A stretch of 64,000 nt of DNA, taken from Kingdonia uniflora. Its lineage: Eukaryota > Streptophyta > Magnoliopsida > Ranunculales > Circaeasteraceae. A program made the translations under genes and the position numbers. The stretch lies in assembly GCA_014058105.1 (NCBI GenBank), contig JACGCM010002535.1:2232001-2296000 (forward strand), read 5' to 3'. Every line of letters begins with the position of its first letter. Positions within the stretch are counted from its first letter, which is position 1. Below, one piece after another: positions 11,141 to 23,520 of this stretch. The notes under the pieces are model-generated. The model was given only the letters and a program-made list of their open reading frames with translations. It did no database searches and was not told where the DNA came from.

Positions 11141-11544
11141 TGGGGTACGTTATCATGGATGGGTGCTCATCTGATCTGCCATTTCCTCTGTGGTTCTCCG
11201 GGAAGAGACGCTTATCCATCTGATTTTAATGAGAAAGATGATGTGGAGGGTAGTCTAAGATTGTGTCCTTCCCTATTGAATGAAGCAGAGAGAGCATGGC
11301 TGGTATTGAATGAGGATAAAAAATTTGGACATGAATCTTCGGAAGATGAATTTAAAAAAGCACAGGGTTATTGGACTCCATAGTAGTAATTATGAATGAA
11401 TGCAATTGTGTTATGCTTAAGCCCAAGGTACTAGAATGATATGCAATTGACGTCGTATGTTTTAAAAGTTATATGCTCCAATTATGTTTGTAATGGTTAA
11501 TTGGCTTTAATCATTGTACTTTATGTTTTATTTTTTCTTTTAGG

Positions 11545-14344
11545 ATAAGTGAGCCAACGATCCCCACTACCATGAGCCTGGGGTACAAAGAAATGGCAGG
11601 TACTCAAGTGCCTCATGATTCTCCTGTAGATAACTTTGTGACCCCTGAGACAATAGCTGCCCCTACTGATGACCCCCACAGGGATTTGGCATTGCCAACA
11701 ATCAAATAGTGTTTACCAATGTTGAAACTGCAAAGGCATTTTATAAGAGATTTGGTAAGGGGCGGGAATTCTCACTTAAGGTCAAGAATTTTAGAAAAGT
11801 GCAGCATAGTACTAAGATATATTAGAGGGTCACATTTACATTTTGAACAACGGGTATTCAAAGAAAAACAAGGGGTTGCACTTGATAATAGCATGCTTGC
11901 CGGGAATCGCCGATCAACTGAGAAGAGTGGATGCAAAGCCTGTATGAATGTTAATTGGCAGGGTGATATTAAGCAGTATATGGTGACCACTTTCAATAAT
12001 ATCCATAATCATGAGAAAGTATCCCCAGCGAATAGAAACCTGATATGAATGAACCGTTTCTTTCCAAAAGAATTAAAGAACCTCACAATAGAGTTTAACC
12101 TTCGCAACATATCAATTTCCAAGGTGGCTGTTCTTTTCCCTGAACAAACTTTTGGCAAGCGAACGTGTTATAACCACTAGAGGGATGCCAACAAGAAAGC
12201 GCTTGAGAAGGGGGATGCACAAGGTGTTCTCGATTATTTCAAGAAGAAGCAACTGGAGAACCTAATATTTTATTATGATATAAAGTTGGACGATAAGGAT
12301 AGGGTGTTATATTTCTTCTAGATAGATGCTCGTTCGTTATTGCCTTATGAGCAATTTGGGGAGGTCGCGATGTTTTACACGGCGTACTGTACAAATCTCA
12401 ATAGCATGTCGTTTGAACCGTTCACTGGCGTGAACAATCACTACCAAGCTATAAAGTTTGGATTTTCTCTTCTTCATAATGAAACCGAATACACTTTTGC
12501 ATGGTTGGTTAGTAATTGGCTAAATGCAGTGGGAGATAAGCACCCCAAGGCAATTATAACTGACCAGGATCTGTGAATGGGTTGTAGTAATCGCAAAGGT
12601 TTGTTTTCTACTTGATGCAACATAATTGAATATGTGTTATCGACTGTGTATATGGCACATAAAGCACAAGTTCGTAGAGAAGATCAACCATGTATATAAG
12701 GAAGGCTCCAAGCTCAAGAGATACATCAATTATAATATCCATGACACATACACCCCCGAGAATTTTGAAACTATGTGGCAGGAGCTGATGCTGAAGAACA
12801 ATCTACAAAATAACCTTTGGTTGTAAGGACTTTATGACATTGGGGCTCGTTGGGTCCCCTTGTGAAACAATAATTTTCTTTGGGCAGAAATGACGACCAT
12901 CAGACGTAGTAAAAGTACCAATCACTTCTTTAACAAGTGGCTGACAATTAAGACCACTCTTTCCAGTTTCGTAATAATGTATGAGAGGGCTCCAGAGGAT
13001 ATGTTGAGGAAGGAACGGAGTAAAGATTTCGTATCAAAGCACAAATGCCACTAGATCACCCCAAACAGCATGCTTCTCTTGGATACAGTGAGGTCATACA
13101 CGCATAACATGTATGACATGGTCGAGGCAGAATTTGAGCAAGTCATTCGCTTCATCAAATAAGTACAAAGCGTAAAGGACACTATTTATACAATTTTGGT
13201 AAGTTTCGCATACCCACCAAAGGAGGCTTTCACGGTCAGTTTCTACACTAAGACTAAATTTGGCTCTTGCGATTGCAAGTTGATAGAGTTCCTCGAGGTT
13301 TCATGCAGTCATTTAATGAATATATTTGACTACTTCAATGTCAAAACAATCCCCGTACATTTTGTTCTCCTTCTTCTGAGGCCTCTAAAGTGCCCCTACG
13401 GCAATATCACCTTTCCTTAAAAGGTTCTAAGTTGCTCAGGGATGCAGCCAAGGACAAGAAGGCATTCATGTTTGCCTTGAAGAAACTCTAAGAAATTGAT
13501 GCCTACTTGAAGGAGAATTGTCCTTAGACACAGATGCCTGTAGATGTGACAGATATAGGAGAGTCGGTCAGAATGGCAGGAAATTCAATATTGGATCCTC
13601 ATGAGTCAAAAATGAAGGGTCGCAAAAAAGATTACTAGAAACAGAAGACCGCGAGGCTAATGGGGGCACAAGAAAGGTAACAACACTAGCACAAAAGACT
13701 TTGTAAAGAATGTCACACCCTATAGTACCACGATAAATGTACATGCCCCGTAGTCTAGGGTGAAGATGACAACGGTAAGCCATTGGCATATTTTCTAAAA
13801 TATTTGTAACGAACAAGGGAAGATCCTGAATAACCACTAACAAAATTTTGGATTCTATTAGTGGTAAGTAACGAAAAGAAATATATTTGATAGTAACACT
13901 TAGTTACTTAAGAACATTTTTACAAGCTAAAAAAAATTCCCTAGCAGGTAACAATAATGTAGATGTTAAAGAGGAGTTTTCCGACGAAGACAACGACGAT
14001 TTCGATCTTACAGAATCTGCTCCACTGCCACCCTCATTATCAGTAGAAGATCCCAAACCAGTATGGTCTCAAGATCCGGTGCGTTGTACTCGTCAAAGAA
14101 AACGAGATAGAGTTGACTAAGAAGAAGTGAAGAAGAGGCCTCCAACAAGATTGGTGAATTCGCCAATTCAGCAACCCCTAGAAAAATAGTCACGGCTATG
14201 TAGGGAATGCGGTACATATCAAATGAATGACAAGCACATGTGCCCCGTGTATAATAAAAAAAAAGGGAAAGAAATCCAAACCGGTACCGGTAGAAGATGT
14301 GGAAAATGAGAAAGAAGACGATGAAGGCAAGAAAGATGAGAGTT
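11545..14344 (+). pseudogene. FAR1-type MULE transposase, dead copy
   Basis: A chain of frames on +. An N-terminal FAR1-like DNA-binding part contains VETAKAFYKRFGKGREF and a region with NRRSTEKSGCKACMNVN. The core follows with DDKDRVLYFF, then DARSLLPYEQFGEVAMFYTA, HYQAIKFGFSLLHNETEYTF, KHPKAIITDQDL and CIWHIKHKFVEKI. The SWIM zinc finger reads SCDCKLIEFLEVSCSHLMNI at 13260-13320. The first catalytic Asp (family pattern SFDTTY) is replaced (MFYTAY), the second (TDQD) is kept, and the family E in RSES is K (RRSKS). A C-terminal tail at 13887-14300 is acidic and then holds CRECGTY and HMCP, a zinc-knuckle-like end. MULE transposases cut and paste their element. At least eight stops and shifts and the catalytic changes show it is inactive. 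I could not find its terminal repeats. Confidence 0.8.
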
Positions 14345-14894
14345 AATGATATTTTAGTTCAACAACTTTGGGGGTTAGGAGCATTGATGTATAACATTTT
14401 GTTTGATGCCTTATAGGTATCTTTCTGTTTAACATTTAATTCAATTGTAGTCATTCACATCTTCTTGTCCTCCCCATACTAATTTAATTGTGGCTTTGAA
14501 TTCCTACAGATTAGCACACATCTCCAGTACATGTAATAAAATAAAATAAAATCGATCTAGTAAATTACGACATCAAGAATTATACTAGTAACGTAATATG
14601 AAATTCCAAAATTAGAATAACGAAATCACATATTTACCATTATATTGGGTGGAGCAGAGCTGTATAAAATTGAAAATTGCACAAAAAAAATAGTAACTCA
14701 TTTTGGTTTTGTGCAAATATATATTCCATCCACAAGCTAAAATTTACAACTTATCATTTGTTTTTAGGGATGACATCTACTTAGAGAGGGACCAAAGAGA
14801 ATAGTTCAAAATTTACATATCCACTACGAGAGGGATTAAAAAATCTACTATGCGAGGGCTACAGAGTACTACATAAGTAAATCACACCTTTAGT
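14345..14894. other. AT-rich non-coding stretch
   Basis: No gene seen. It probably contains the end of the MULE at its left and the 3' flank of the minus-strand OTU-like gene. No inverted counterpart to sequence at 10.4-11.1 kb could be recognised by eye. Confidence 0.4.
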
Positions 14895-15600
14895 AAGACG
14901 TCTTCATCCCGAATTCTACCATGAGCTTCTCAAAAGCAGCCATTTTCGTTTTTCAATTCGGTGACCAGAAACGCGTAATAAAATATTTACCCAAGCCCAA
15001 ATTGTGGTGGTATTTTCATAGTTCAAAATTAAAGGCATTAGGGTGCTGTTCTTAGCGAATAAATGAACAAACTGTTCCTTATCATCCCTCTTTCCCGTTA
15101 CACCAATCCACAAATGTGATTCAGTTCTAGCTAAAATGTTGTTCCATCGTTGTTGCTTTACTTGCTAAAGGCCACCAAGAGAAAGTGGTAAGAAAGTCAT
15201 GCCCATGGTGGGTGATATGAAGACAACCAACCGCTCATGATGGGAAGCTACCAAATAGCCAAGATGGATCCACTCTTCACTTCGACCCTCGCTGGAGAGG
15301 TCCGACATACATTTGTGATACATATGTATCGCGCGATTGAGTAGAACCCCTTGTCGATCCACCGCTTGGCTAAATAATCTTTACCAAAAAGGAATCCACT
15401 TGTGCCCCAAGAGTAGTATATGCAACTCTTTCTTCACTAGAGTATACCTCGCTTGGTTGTCATAAACTTGAGCAACTACCACTCGGAATGCACTGTTACC
15501 ATCCTCATGTTGCACAATTTTGAAGGGGCCTTTCGGTTCTAGGTGTTGCTAAAATGCTTTAAATAGATTACTTTTTAGGATCATCTTCGCTAATATTCGG
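14895..15600 (-). pseudogene. OTU-like cysteine protease domain (catalytic residues lost)
   Basis: Minus strand from about 15565. The frame reads QHLEPKGPFKIVQHEDGNSA then FRVVVAQVYDNQARYTLVKK. This is the OTU N-terminal pattern D-G-N-C-x-F-R, with the catalytic cysteine read as serine. Further on come HLGYLVASHHERLVVFIS and GMTFLPL, the second conserved OTU block, and then KEQFVHLFAKNSTLMPLIL, where the usual catalytic histidine before the V-x-L motif is Q. OTU domains remove ubiquitin; in plants they also occur fused to, or carried with, FAR1/MULE transposases, and one such transposase lies next door on the other strand. Stops occur near 15378, 15164 and 14915. A 65-codon frame at 15765-15568 just upstream may be its first exon. 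Activity is not expected. Confidence 0.55.
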
Positions 15601-16464
15601 TTCCATATTCGGTACCTTGTTCGGCAACATTAACTTGATCTCAAAACACACTACCATGATTCTTTTGGGAAAAATTTCCTGGAGGGACAACATTAGTTCT
15701 GTTAGAAGCTCGTCCTTATTTTTGGTCGATGGTGCCATTACGTTCTTAGGTTTATACTGGTTCAAAAACTTTATGATTTGCTTCTACAATAACTCTTGCA
15801 TGAAGAAGGTGCTAAATAAGAAGACAATCAAGCCCTGGCCAGACCTAAAAAAATGGAAATAAAAGTTTCCAGTAGTAGTTTTCTCAGTAAATCCCAATTT
15901 CGGTAGAAAAAAATGAATAACGAAATAACTATTTTTCGTTACATACCTATAAATGTATCGGAATACAAACATTCTGATATATATTCCTGGTAAACAAACA
16001 TGGCCATTTCCGAGACATCTATACCACATCTATTTCTGGTGGGTTCAAAAGGGTGGACACACACATATTTATCGAGTATAGATTCACCTTCTTTCAACCT
16101 TTTCTTATACATAAATTTGTGGGTGTTCTAAAAGTAAAAATCATAAGTCGAAAAACAATATTAGTTAACCCTGCCCAACCAAAACAACCTAATTCTTTGG
16201 TCACCGTTGTGATCACGCACATTTAGGTTTTTGTTCTCCGTTAATATCTTCATTGTGTTCTAAAAACTCTCAATCGTAACCAAAATAAGAAGAGAATGAG
16301 TCAATAGTATAAATAGGGGGGAAAGAACCGTAATATCTTGCGCCAAATTCTAATTTTGGATGTTCTACATACTAATAACACAGAAATATAATTATCCTTA
16401 AAGCCCAATAAAATAAATGTAGTATACAACCCCTTTTAAAACACTAACACCAACAATTTAAGAT

Positions 16465-18115
16465 TCACTCGCAAGAATCCCCGTACCAACAGCACAATCG
16501 TTGGTTGGATCGCCCGACTTCCTAGACTCCTCCATAGCCTCCTTATCGGCCAATTGTTGTTTCAGTTTGACTACTTCCAATTTTAACTCATCCCTCTCTC
16601 AAAAAATTTGAATAGTTTATTGCTCACCACCGCCTTCGTATAGAGCTTCTCCTCAGGTCTTGGGAGCAAGTTTCTAAGCTTCTTCTTTAGGGCTTTCCTT
16701 TCATCCTGCTGGGCCGTACCAAGTTACTTCTCAAGGACCCCCCCCCCCCTGCTTTTTCTAAGCTTGTCCAACGCCACCTCGATCTTAATATATACTTCCT
16801 TGGTTTCATCCACCTCGAGCTTGGTATTCGCTAATTCCTCTTCTAGCTGATTTTATGTCTGAATCAAAGAAATCACATTCCCTCACATGCGTAACAAAAA
16901 TTACCTCATTTTAGCTCAATTTATGGAAGACGTATAATATAATATATGGTTGAGTAACGGAAGTATCAAATTCTGAAAAAAAATAAATGAAATTTTTTAT
17001 TTTCGATATTGCTAACAAAGAGAAATCCTAACCTAAGACACGCACCATGTCTTCAATTGCTAGACTCTCATTGTAATTTCTGGTGATCTCCCTCTTCAAT
17101 TTCTAGACTCGCACCATGTGCTTCCCAAGACACGCCCGCAGTACCTCCAACATTTCCATGCATAAGACTCTCTGCGTGTACATCCTGTAACTCTACGTCT
17201 ACCTGTGGACTCCTTGGCAGGTATATCCTAGGGATCAATGCCGACTTGAACCATGAATGGTAATCCTCGGTCACGCTCGGACTCCCACTCTTAATGCGAG
17301 TGCATCTTTAATTATTTTTTAACAGATTCTTCTCCCACTTTCCATTTGAAAATTTATCTTCCCACTTGTACGTCACCTTATAATGGTTGTTCCCTATTTT
17401 ACCCCCAGGTACTATGGGTGCAAATAAGGGGTTCTCAGGCACACCTTGGGCCCTCCCCAACTGACGAACGCAACCCCCTGGATAGATGGGGACAATATAG
17501 TCTGAGCTGCGTAGTAGACCCGTAAGCCAAAATACCCGTAAGCCAAGGTACTCGGACGACTTTAGCATCCGTTTCCCTCCTATTCCAGTACATATCAAAA
17601 ATAACTTGCACAATACCATTTCCCTACTACCATTAATATATACTTCTAAATACAAAATTAGGCAAATCTAGAAGCAATATCACATTACTTACATCATTAA
17701 TTGAATTGCTGTCGAGGCTTTCATGAATCTCCTATATTATAGTAGTACTAAATCGGACACTCCTGTTTAATTTCCACTTGGTGTAGTACTCCATTCCTTC
17801 ACGCGGTCCCAGTTTTGGAACTTACGGTTGCTTCGGGAAATGGGTATAAATCCATGACTGTCAATCACGAAACATAATATTAATTAATTTTACATATTTT
17901 GGATGACGTAGAAAGAAATATATAGCATTACGTATTTGGAATACCTCCAATAGAGTAGTGAATGCTACAAATTGCTTCTCTTTGCTAGAATAAATGGAGC
18001 TCATCTCCCGTATTTGGTGCATCGTGGTGCAATGCAAGTTACTGCATTGGATTTTAATTTTCTTAATAAACTTCTGCACTATCGTGCAATTAAAAACCGC
18101 CTGCGACACCTTGCG
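16465..18115 (-). pseudogene. Plant-mobile-domain-like protein with C-terminal coiled coil
   Basis: Minus-strand reading in pieces. An N-terminal part runs 18109-17861. The middle (17655-17308) reads SSDYIVPIYPGGCVRQLGRA then QGVPENPLFAPIVPGG, resembling the V-L-R-Q-F-G-x-x-Q pattern of transposon-derived plant mobile domain (PMD/DUF7745-like) proteins. VTEDYHSWFKSALIPRIYLP at 17275-17210 fits the family's Y-x-x-W-F ending. The C-terminus (16850-16465) is a coiled coil with ELANTKLEVDETKEVYIKIE and LKLEVVKLKQQLADKEAMEE and ends LASES. Function unknown; such genes ride in MULE and other plant transposons. Exon limits are guesses and stops break the frame. 15600-16465 between this and the OTU-like part shows no clear domain. 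Confidence 0.45.
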
Positions 18116-18676
18116 GTTAGGATTTAACTATCAAGATTTTCAAATCCTAAAAACATAAATAACAACATTTTCTTCGAAAAGGATAATTTCGCTCAAATCA
18201 CCCTTACTTTTCCTCAAATTGATCTTGATGTCTCCTAAAATAGCCAAAGATCTGCAATCGAAGGATTTTTATCACTTTTGAATTTCAAATTTGAAAGAGA
18301 ACTGTCGTTGCAGCGGCAAACCAAAATCACAGATAATAGAATCGTTAATTAAAACTTGGAAGGATTCATTAACCCTATATACCTTTGACGTTTAAGCAAC
18401 GCTGAATGTGCATATCTCGTACCGAAGTTGTAGTTATCACCTCATGAAAAAACTAATTTTAACTAAATTCTTCAACATCATTGCCACAATTCTAAAGTTA
18501 GAGAGAAACAATTGAGGGAAAAAATATTATTGCATTATATGGTAAAAACAGTAGGAGTACCCAGTAGCTTATATAGGTGAGAGTATAAGTATGAAGATCA
18601 AAAGACAAATATAAAGTTGAGGTTTCATAATTTACTACTCCACCTTCCTTTAAATTAATAAATATACATCATGAGG
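18116..18676. other. Non-coding flank
   Basis: Upstream of the minus-strand mobile-domain gene. AT-rich with no gene or repeat that I recognise; may hold its promoter. Confidence 0.35.
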
Positions 18677-18684
18677 ATCACGCA

Positions 18685-19473
18685 TAGGGCTGTTAATGGA
18701 CCGGATCGGGCCAGGATCATGGTCGATCCTGACCCGATCCATTAAGGAATACAACGATCCTGACCCGATCCGTGATCCTAAAGGATCACTAATTTTACGA
18801 TCCTGACCTGATGCTTTAAGGATCTCGGTGATCCTTACCCAACCAGATCTTATCCGTTAAGCTTTGATTTTTGGCAAACAACATATAAGTTGAGAATAAG
18901 TACAAACAAAAAGATGTATTATATTTGCAATTTTGCATATATTATATCCATGTAAAATATAGAGTTAGAGACTCATTTTGTACATAACCAAAATCTATGA
19001 GCTCTTAAAACATGGTAACAAATTCACAGGACTTCAAAATGTGAAGCATGAGCATCCATAGGACTTTAAAATGTGGAGCATCAGAGCATCCATAGAACTT
19101 CAAAATCATGTAACCTGTTTGTAAATAAAATCAAGTTGATAGTTATAGGATGAAGTTGGGGCGTTATGAGAATTGAGATTGAGAGTTGAGAGATGAGAGA
19201 TGAAAGCCCTAGTTTGGTGACTACTAATCTATCATCTATGAATCATAATTTCATATTACTTAAAGTCTTAAATACCCTTAACGGATCAGATTTTTAACGG
19301 ATCGAGTTTTTAACGGATCGGGTCAGGGTGAATCCTAACCCGATCCACCAACTAAAGGGTAGGATCACTAACGGATCGGGGCGCGGAGGATCAATTTTTT
19401 CCGATCCTGATCCTTTGTTAACGGATTGGACCGGATCGGATACCAGGTCAAATCCAACCCATTGACGGCCCTA
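18685..19473. mobile_element. Non-autonomous hAT element with GGATC-rich ends
   Basis: Ends are tagggctgttaatgg on the left and, inverted, tagggccgtcaatgg on the right. Flanks are atcacgca (18677-18684) and gtcacgca (19474-19481), an 8-bp target duplication with one mismatch, which is the hAT signature. About 170 bases inside each end carry many copies of GGATC and of cctgacccgatcc-type strings in both orientations, likely transposase-binding subterminal repeats. The centre is AT-rich, with no transposase, so the element depended on one elsewhere. Confidence 0.85.
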
Positions 19474-19740
19474 GTCACGCATCATTATTAAGTTTGGGGG
19501 TTACAAAATCTTCTTTAGTTAAATGCTCAATTAAAATGAAATAAGTAACACGTAGTGCTCTAATATTTGAGATCCGTGAGGAGAGTAGCTCTACATCCTC
19601 CAAATTCCTTATATTTCATAATTTACGCACATCCCTATTTCTTCTATGTCTCTTTTTACAGCTGCAACATTTATGGCCACATCCTCTCTCTCTTTTCTGC
19701 TCATTTTAATTGTCTCTTTATTTCTTAATAATTTATCACC

Positions 19741-19743
<3 letters not shown>

Positions 19744-19771
<28 letters not shown>
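19744..19771. repeat. CT dinucleotide microsatellite
   Basis: Fourteen uninterrupted CT units. Confidence 0.9.
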
Positions 19772-20267
19772 TGAGTGTGGATCAATTAAGCACCGAACAA
19801 AAAAAGAAAAGCCATCTGACTTCCGTTACGCAAGGTCTATTCGATCTATATAGCTCTCAATTAAGCTTGAGGAGTGATCTAATTGGATGTCCCTTGTACC
19901 TCCAGCTTCAGTTGCCCTATTGATGTTCTATGTTGACACGGTGATGAAAAGAGAAGATTTCGGAATGGCTTCCAACACAAAGGAGTGGCAGTCGTCGCCC
20001 GAAGCAGACCAATTTCAACAAGGAAGAAGTCTTATCTGATATGGCAACGTTTATCCAAAACATGGTAGAAGAAGGAAACCACTTCACTGGGAAGCATATA
20101 TGGCAGCGTAGGTTGCGTATATATGCTATTGTTAGTCTCAAAGTACGTCAATAAGTGACTATCTCAAATGGTGAAATATGTAACAAAAATGTTCTTTGCG
20201 ACATCCATTTCGAATATGTGCTGACGCAAATAATGAGATGCGTTTGCTATCTCAGACAATCGCTAAT

Positions 20268-20542
20268 GTCAGGGGCGAATACTTTTTTTTTAGATTTTGT
20301 TTTACTAGTAAACCAAAACAAAAGAACTTATGTAAGCAAGGGGTTTAGCATCCCTCAAAACCTATTCTTATTGATTTGTAAGCCTAAATCTTCTCACCAG
20401 TTCTCCCCCTCTCCATCTCTTCACTGCACTCATTTACCTTTTTTAACTTCATAAGCAAAATTACTTAGAGAAATCCCTTTAACTGCCTGATTTTTTTTTG
20501 AGGGGGCACCCCCTAGTCTAGATCTCTGGCTCCGCCAACGTG
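20268..20542. mobile_element. Possible decayed hAT-type MITE
   Basis: Starts caggggcgaat and ends ctggctccgcc, which together resemble the CAGGGGCGGA...TCCGCCCCTG terminal pair of a widespread plant hAT family; the last bases of the right end are lost. The interior is AT-rich. No clear 8-bp duplication. The surroundings 19482-20267 and 20543-20960 hold no gene I can support; 19889-20060 has a short open frame without a recognisable domain. Confidence 0.4.
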
Positions 20543-21070
20543 ACTACTGATTCGATAATGCAGAAAGGTAGAAACTATAAGATCCGCAGCTCCATTTTTA
20601 CAGTAGCGTAGGAGGTACATATGTTGGCGTATTTTCAACCTTATGTTACATTTCTACTACTATAAAGGGAAGCACCACCTTAGAGTCGTTTAAGCTGTTT
20701 GGCTTGGTCGTCGGAAAAGTTTGGCGACCCATAAAATTACTAAACTACACCTCGTACTAAAGCCCAATTCAAAGAACAAACTTCGAGGCTGTTTGTTTTT
20801 TCTACTGAATCTGAACACTTATTATGATTGCTTATTCTAAAGCTCGATTGTTGAATCTGAAGTCTAAATGCTAACTTTGAACCGTAAAAATTATGTTTGT
20901 TTTTTCGCTAAATCCAAAGTACGAACCGTCTGAAAACTATCTAATTGTCAAAATTACCATGTTCCATATTTTTTGTTTTCCATGCTTTCTTCATAAATGC
21001 ACTTAGATTTAAACATTTTTCGGCTACATTAAATTAAAGGATTGTCCTTTTCATCAATTGAAATAGTTAT

Positions 21071-21155
21071 GAAGGGTATTAATTCTTGATATTCTTCCTA
21101 TATCTGAAGCACCAAGAAGTGATGTAAACCATCCTACGATAAAAATAAAGAGGGA
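21071..21155. repeat. Dispersed repeat, copy 1 (second at 38421)
   Basis: The stretch gggtattaattcttgatatt with the following gaagcaccaagaagtgatgt recurs at 38421 with few changes, so both are copies of an older repeat or of a conserved flank. Copy 1 is cut at about 21155 by the truncated edge of Tat copy 1; copy 2 is cut at 38412 by the MULE end. Confidence 0.6.
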
Positions 21156-21159
21156 TGAG

Positions 21160-23520
21160 GTTTAAAGAAAAGAAGAAGAGATGGGGGTATTAGTACGCAA
21201 ATCAAAATACTTGATTTGTTTTACTGACCCGAGTGATAAAGCTAGGTGTCAGAAGCATTTGGTAGCTCTAACACTGTATTTTGAGGCCAAAATAGATAGT
21301 GAGCAGGGTTTAAAAAATACTTATATAGATCTCTGAAGGAAAGGGGTATAGTACCTAACCCAGCTTGAGTTATATTTTTAGCTCAAGAAGCATGTAATCG
21401 TCATAGTATAGAGGCAAAAAAATACTCAGCTCGAGCTGGTGTGTCTATTATATGGGGTGATGTACCTAACCTGATGCTCTTAGCTTTATGAAGGATCGAA
21501 TAAGGAAAGAACAAATAGAAGTGCAAAGGATATTATAGGGTGAGGTAAAGGGGTTCCAAAATGTGTTGACGCAAAATATGGATCAAAAGATGTCCTTAGC
21601 AAATCAATTGACAAAAGAAACAACTTTTAGAAGAAGGTAGAAGGGGATTTAAAAGCATTGGGTGTATTACAGAAGGAAATACGTAAGCGTCTGCATAGGG
21701 TACATATATAATTGAGGGAGTACTTGTATCTGACACGAGGAAAGGTCGCAGCTCGAATGGACCATGAACGTCATATAGAAAGTGTAACTGAGTTTTATGA
21801 AAGGGAGCTGACGAGGGTAGATAACGAGTTTAGGAACTACGTAATGGATTATGGAAAAGATTTTGATGTAGAAAATGAAAAAGCTGAAAATATGTGCTTT
21901 ACAAAGGATGAAGAGGAAAAGGTTACTGAAAAACCAGCTCCTAGACCGGTGCCAAATTTTTCTAGGGATGATGAGGAGGAGATCGAGAGATTGATACCTT
22001 GATCATGGAAAAATTAATACTAACAAGAAGTGGGGACCTTTATAGCTCCGTTGGATGTGCAGGTAGATAAGTTAAGGAGATCAGAAAATAGAGGCAGCCT
22101 TTTCGTAGCTCGAGGGAGAGAAAGTAGATTATATAAGTTGTTCACCGACTTTAGATGTGTGTACACTATTTTTTTGATCAATAAATCTATTTTTTGTGAT
22201 GATAATATAGATATAAAATAGAAATGTGGATCGATAGATACTCAAGAATTATATTATTGAGTAAGATTGCTAACTGTGATATATAAACTGTTTTAATACA
22301 CAAACTGTTATGTATGTGAAAGTTAACTGTTATTGTAGGGGGGAACTGGCAGAGGTTCAGAGCCAGTATGAAGCATTGCGTGTGTTAAATGAAAAAATGA
22401 ACACTGATCTAAATTATCAACAGGAAACACTAAAAAGTGCTACTGAGTTAAATATAATAATTGAGGTGAGAGTAATGGAAGAGCAAAGTACAGTGGTTTG
22501 TTTGACCAAACAACTAGAAGATAAGGAGGCTGAACTAGCCATTGAGCTTTAAAAAATGGAGGAACTAAAAGATTTGTAAAGAAAAAAGAGTTGGACATTG
22601 AAAAAGTTCAACGTTGTGCCAGAAATATTTTGGAACAATAACCCAATAGGAGGCAGAACTAACACCTACATGAATTAAAATGACAGAGTTGTTGGCAGTG
22701 CAGAAGAAAGAAGAAGATAATGTTAAAGAGTTGCAAGTTTGTATAAATTCACTTGAAGCTGAAGAAGTTGATATGCGAGCTGCGGTGAGGGAAGCCGATG
22801 GGCGTGCTCGTAAATTTGAAGGATTGTGGTATGCTACTATTATGAGGGTAAAAGAGTTAGTGGAAGCCAACAATGGACATAATGAATTAATAAATAGGCA
22901 TTGGCTCAAGATAGGGACTTTAGTGGATGCAGTCCAAGTGTTGGAGTTAAACATTTTGGAGTACCAAACAGAAATTGGGGAACTGCTGAGCTTCAAGACC
23001 AAATTGAAGGAGGATCTTAATATTTTTGAGCAAAGTCTAGACGCAGAGGTTATTGAGAGGGATCATAATCAGTTTATGGCTGAGGAATCGATGGCTGTGT
23101 TAGGAGAAATGGATCCATTCATAACGGTAATGGAAGTACGCAATAAAGCTTATGTGGATAAAAATTAAGCGATGGAAAATCGTTGTAACAATTTGGAAAT
23201 TATGTTGAATGAGGCTAAAGGAAAAATTGTCGAGCTCGTTTCTAGACAAAGTAAAGCGCGAGGCAGGTGACATGCATGACAGAGAGATGACGGCAGCGCT
23301 CTGCTTTTTTGTGTCCGAGTTCAAGATATTAGAAAAAGAAAGAGATGTGGTTTATGATAATCTAATCGCAAATGGTGTGCAGTGTGACATGCATCTAGTA
23401 CGAACTGAGTATCTGGAGCGTGTTATGTCAAAATTTGGGGCTCTAACTAAGAGTAAGCTTAAATAAGGAAGACAAATTGTTGTAGGGAGGGTACCAGAGC
23501 TGATACGTCTGTGACTTTCT
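21160..23520 (+). pseudogene. Antisense coiled-coil gene of Tat copy 1
   Basis: Plus-strand frames 21712-22002, 22310-22552, 22680-23168 and 23209-23466 follow one another and match the region 48010-50450 of Tat copy 2 in order. Shared pieces include ARAGVSIIWGD, the VTEFYERELTRVDNEF / VIEFYGGELSRIENNF pair and the GDMHDREMTAALCFFVSEFK / EGDMTAVISFFVIEF pair. The protein is rich in Glu, Lys and Leu with long heptad-like stretches (VEANNGHNELINRHWLKIG, LKEDLNIFEQSLDAEVIERD), so a coiled coil is likely. It lies antisense to pol. Role unknown; similar antisense ORFs occur in other Tat elements. Stops at 22003, 22553 and 23167 and a probable intron at 22010-22330 break it. The N-terminal Transposase_28-like part and the 3' LTR are missing. 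Confidence 0.6.

Noticed and set aside
15784..16029. 81-codon minus-strand frame between the OTU-like and mobile-domain parts
   Set aside because: Translation is rich in F, Y and R with no pattern; likely intron or spacer.
16735..16752. Poly-C run
   Set aside because: Simple homopolymer in the coiled-coil region; no further structure.
22565..23002. 145-codon minus-strand frame
   Set aside because: Complement of the antisense coiled-coil gene; Ser/Leu-rich mirror of E/K-rich codons.
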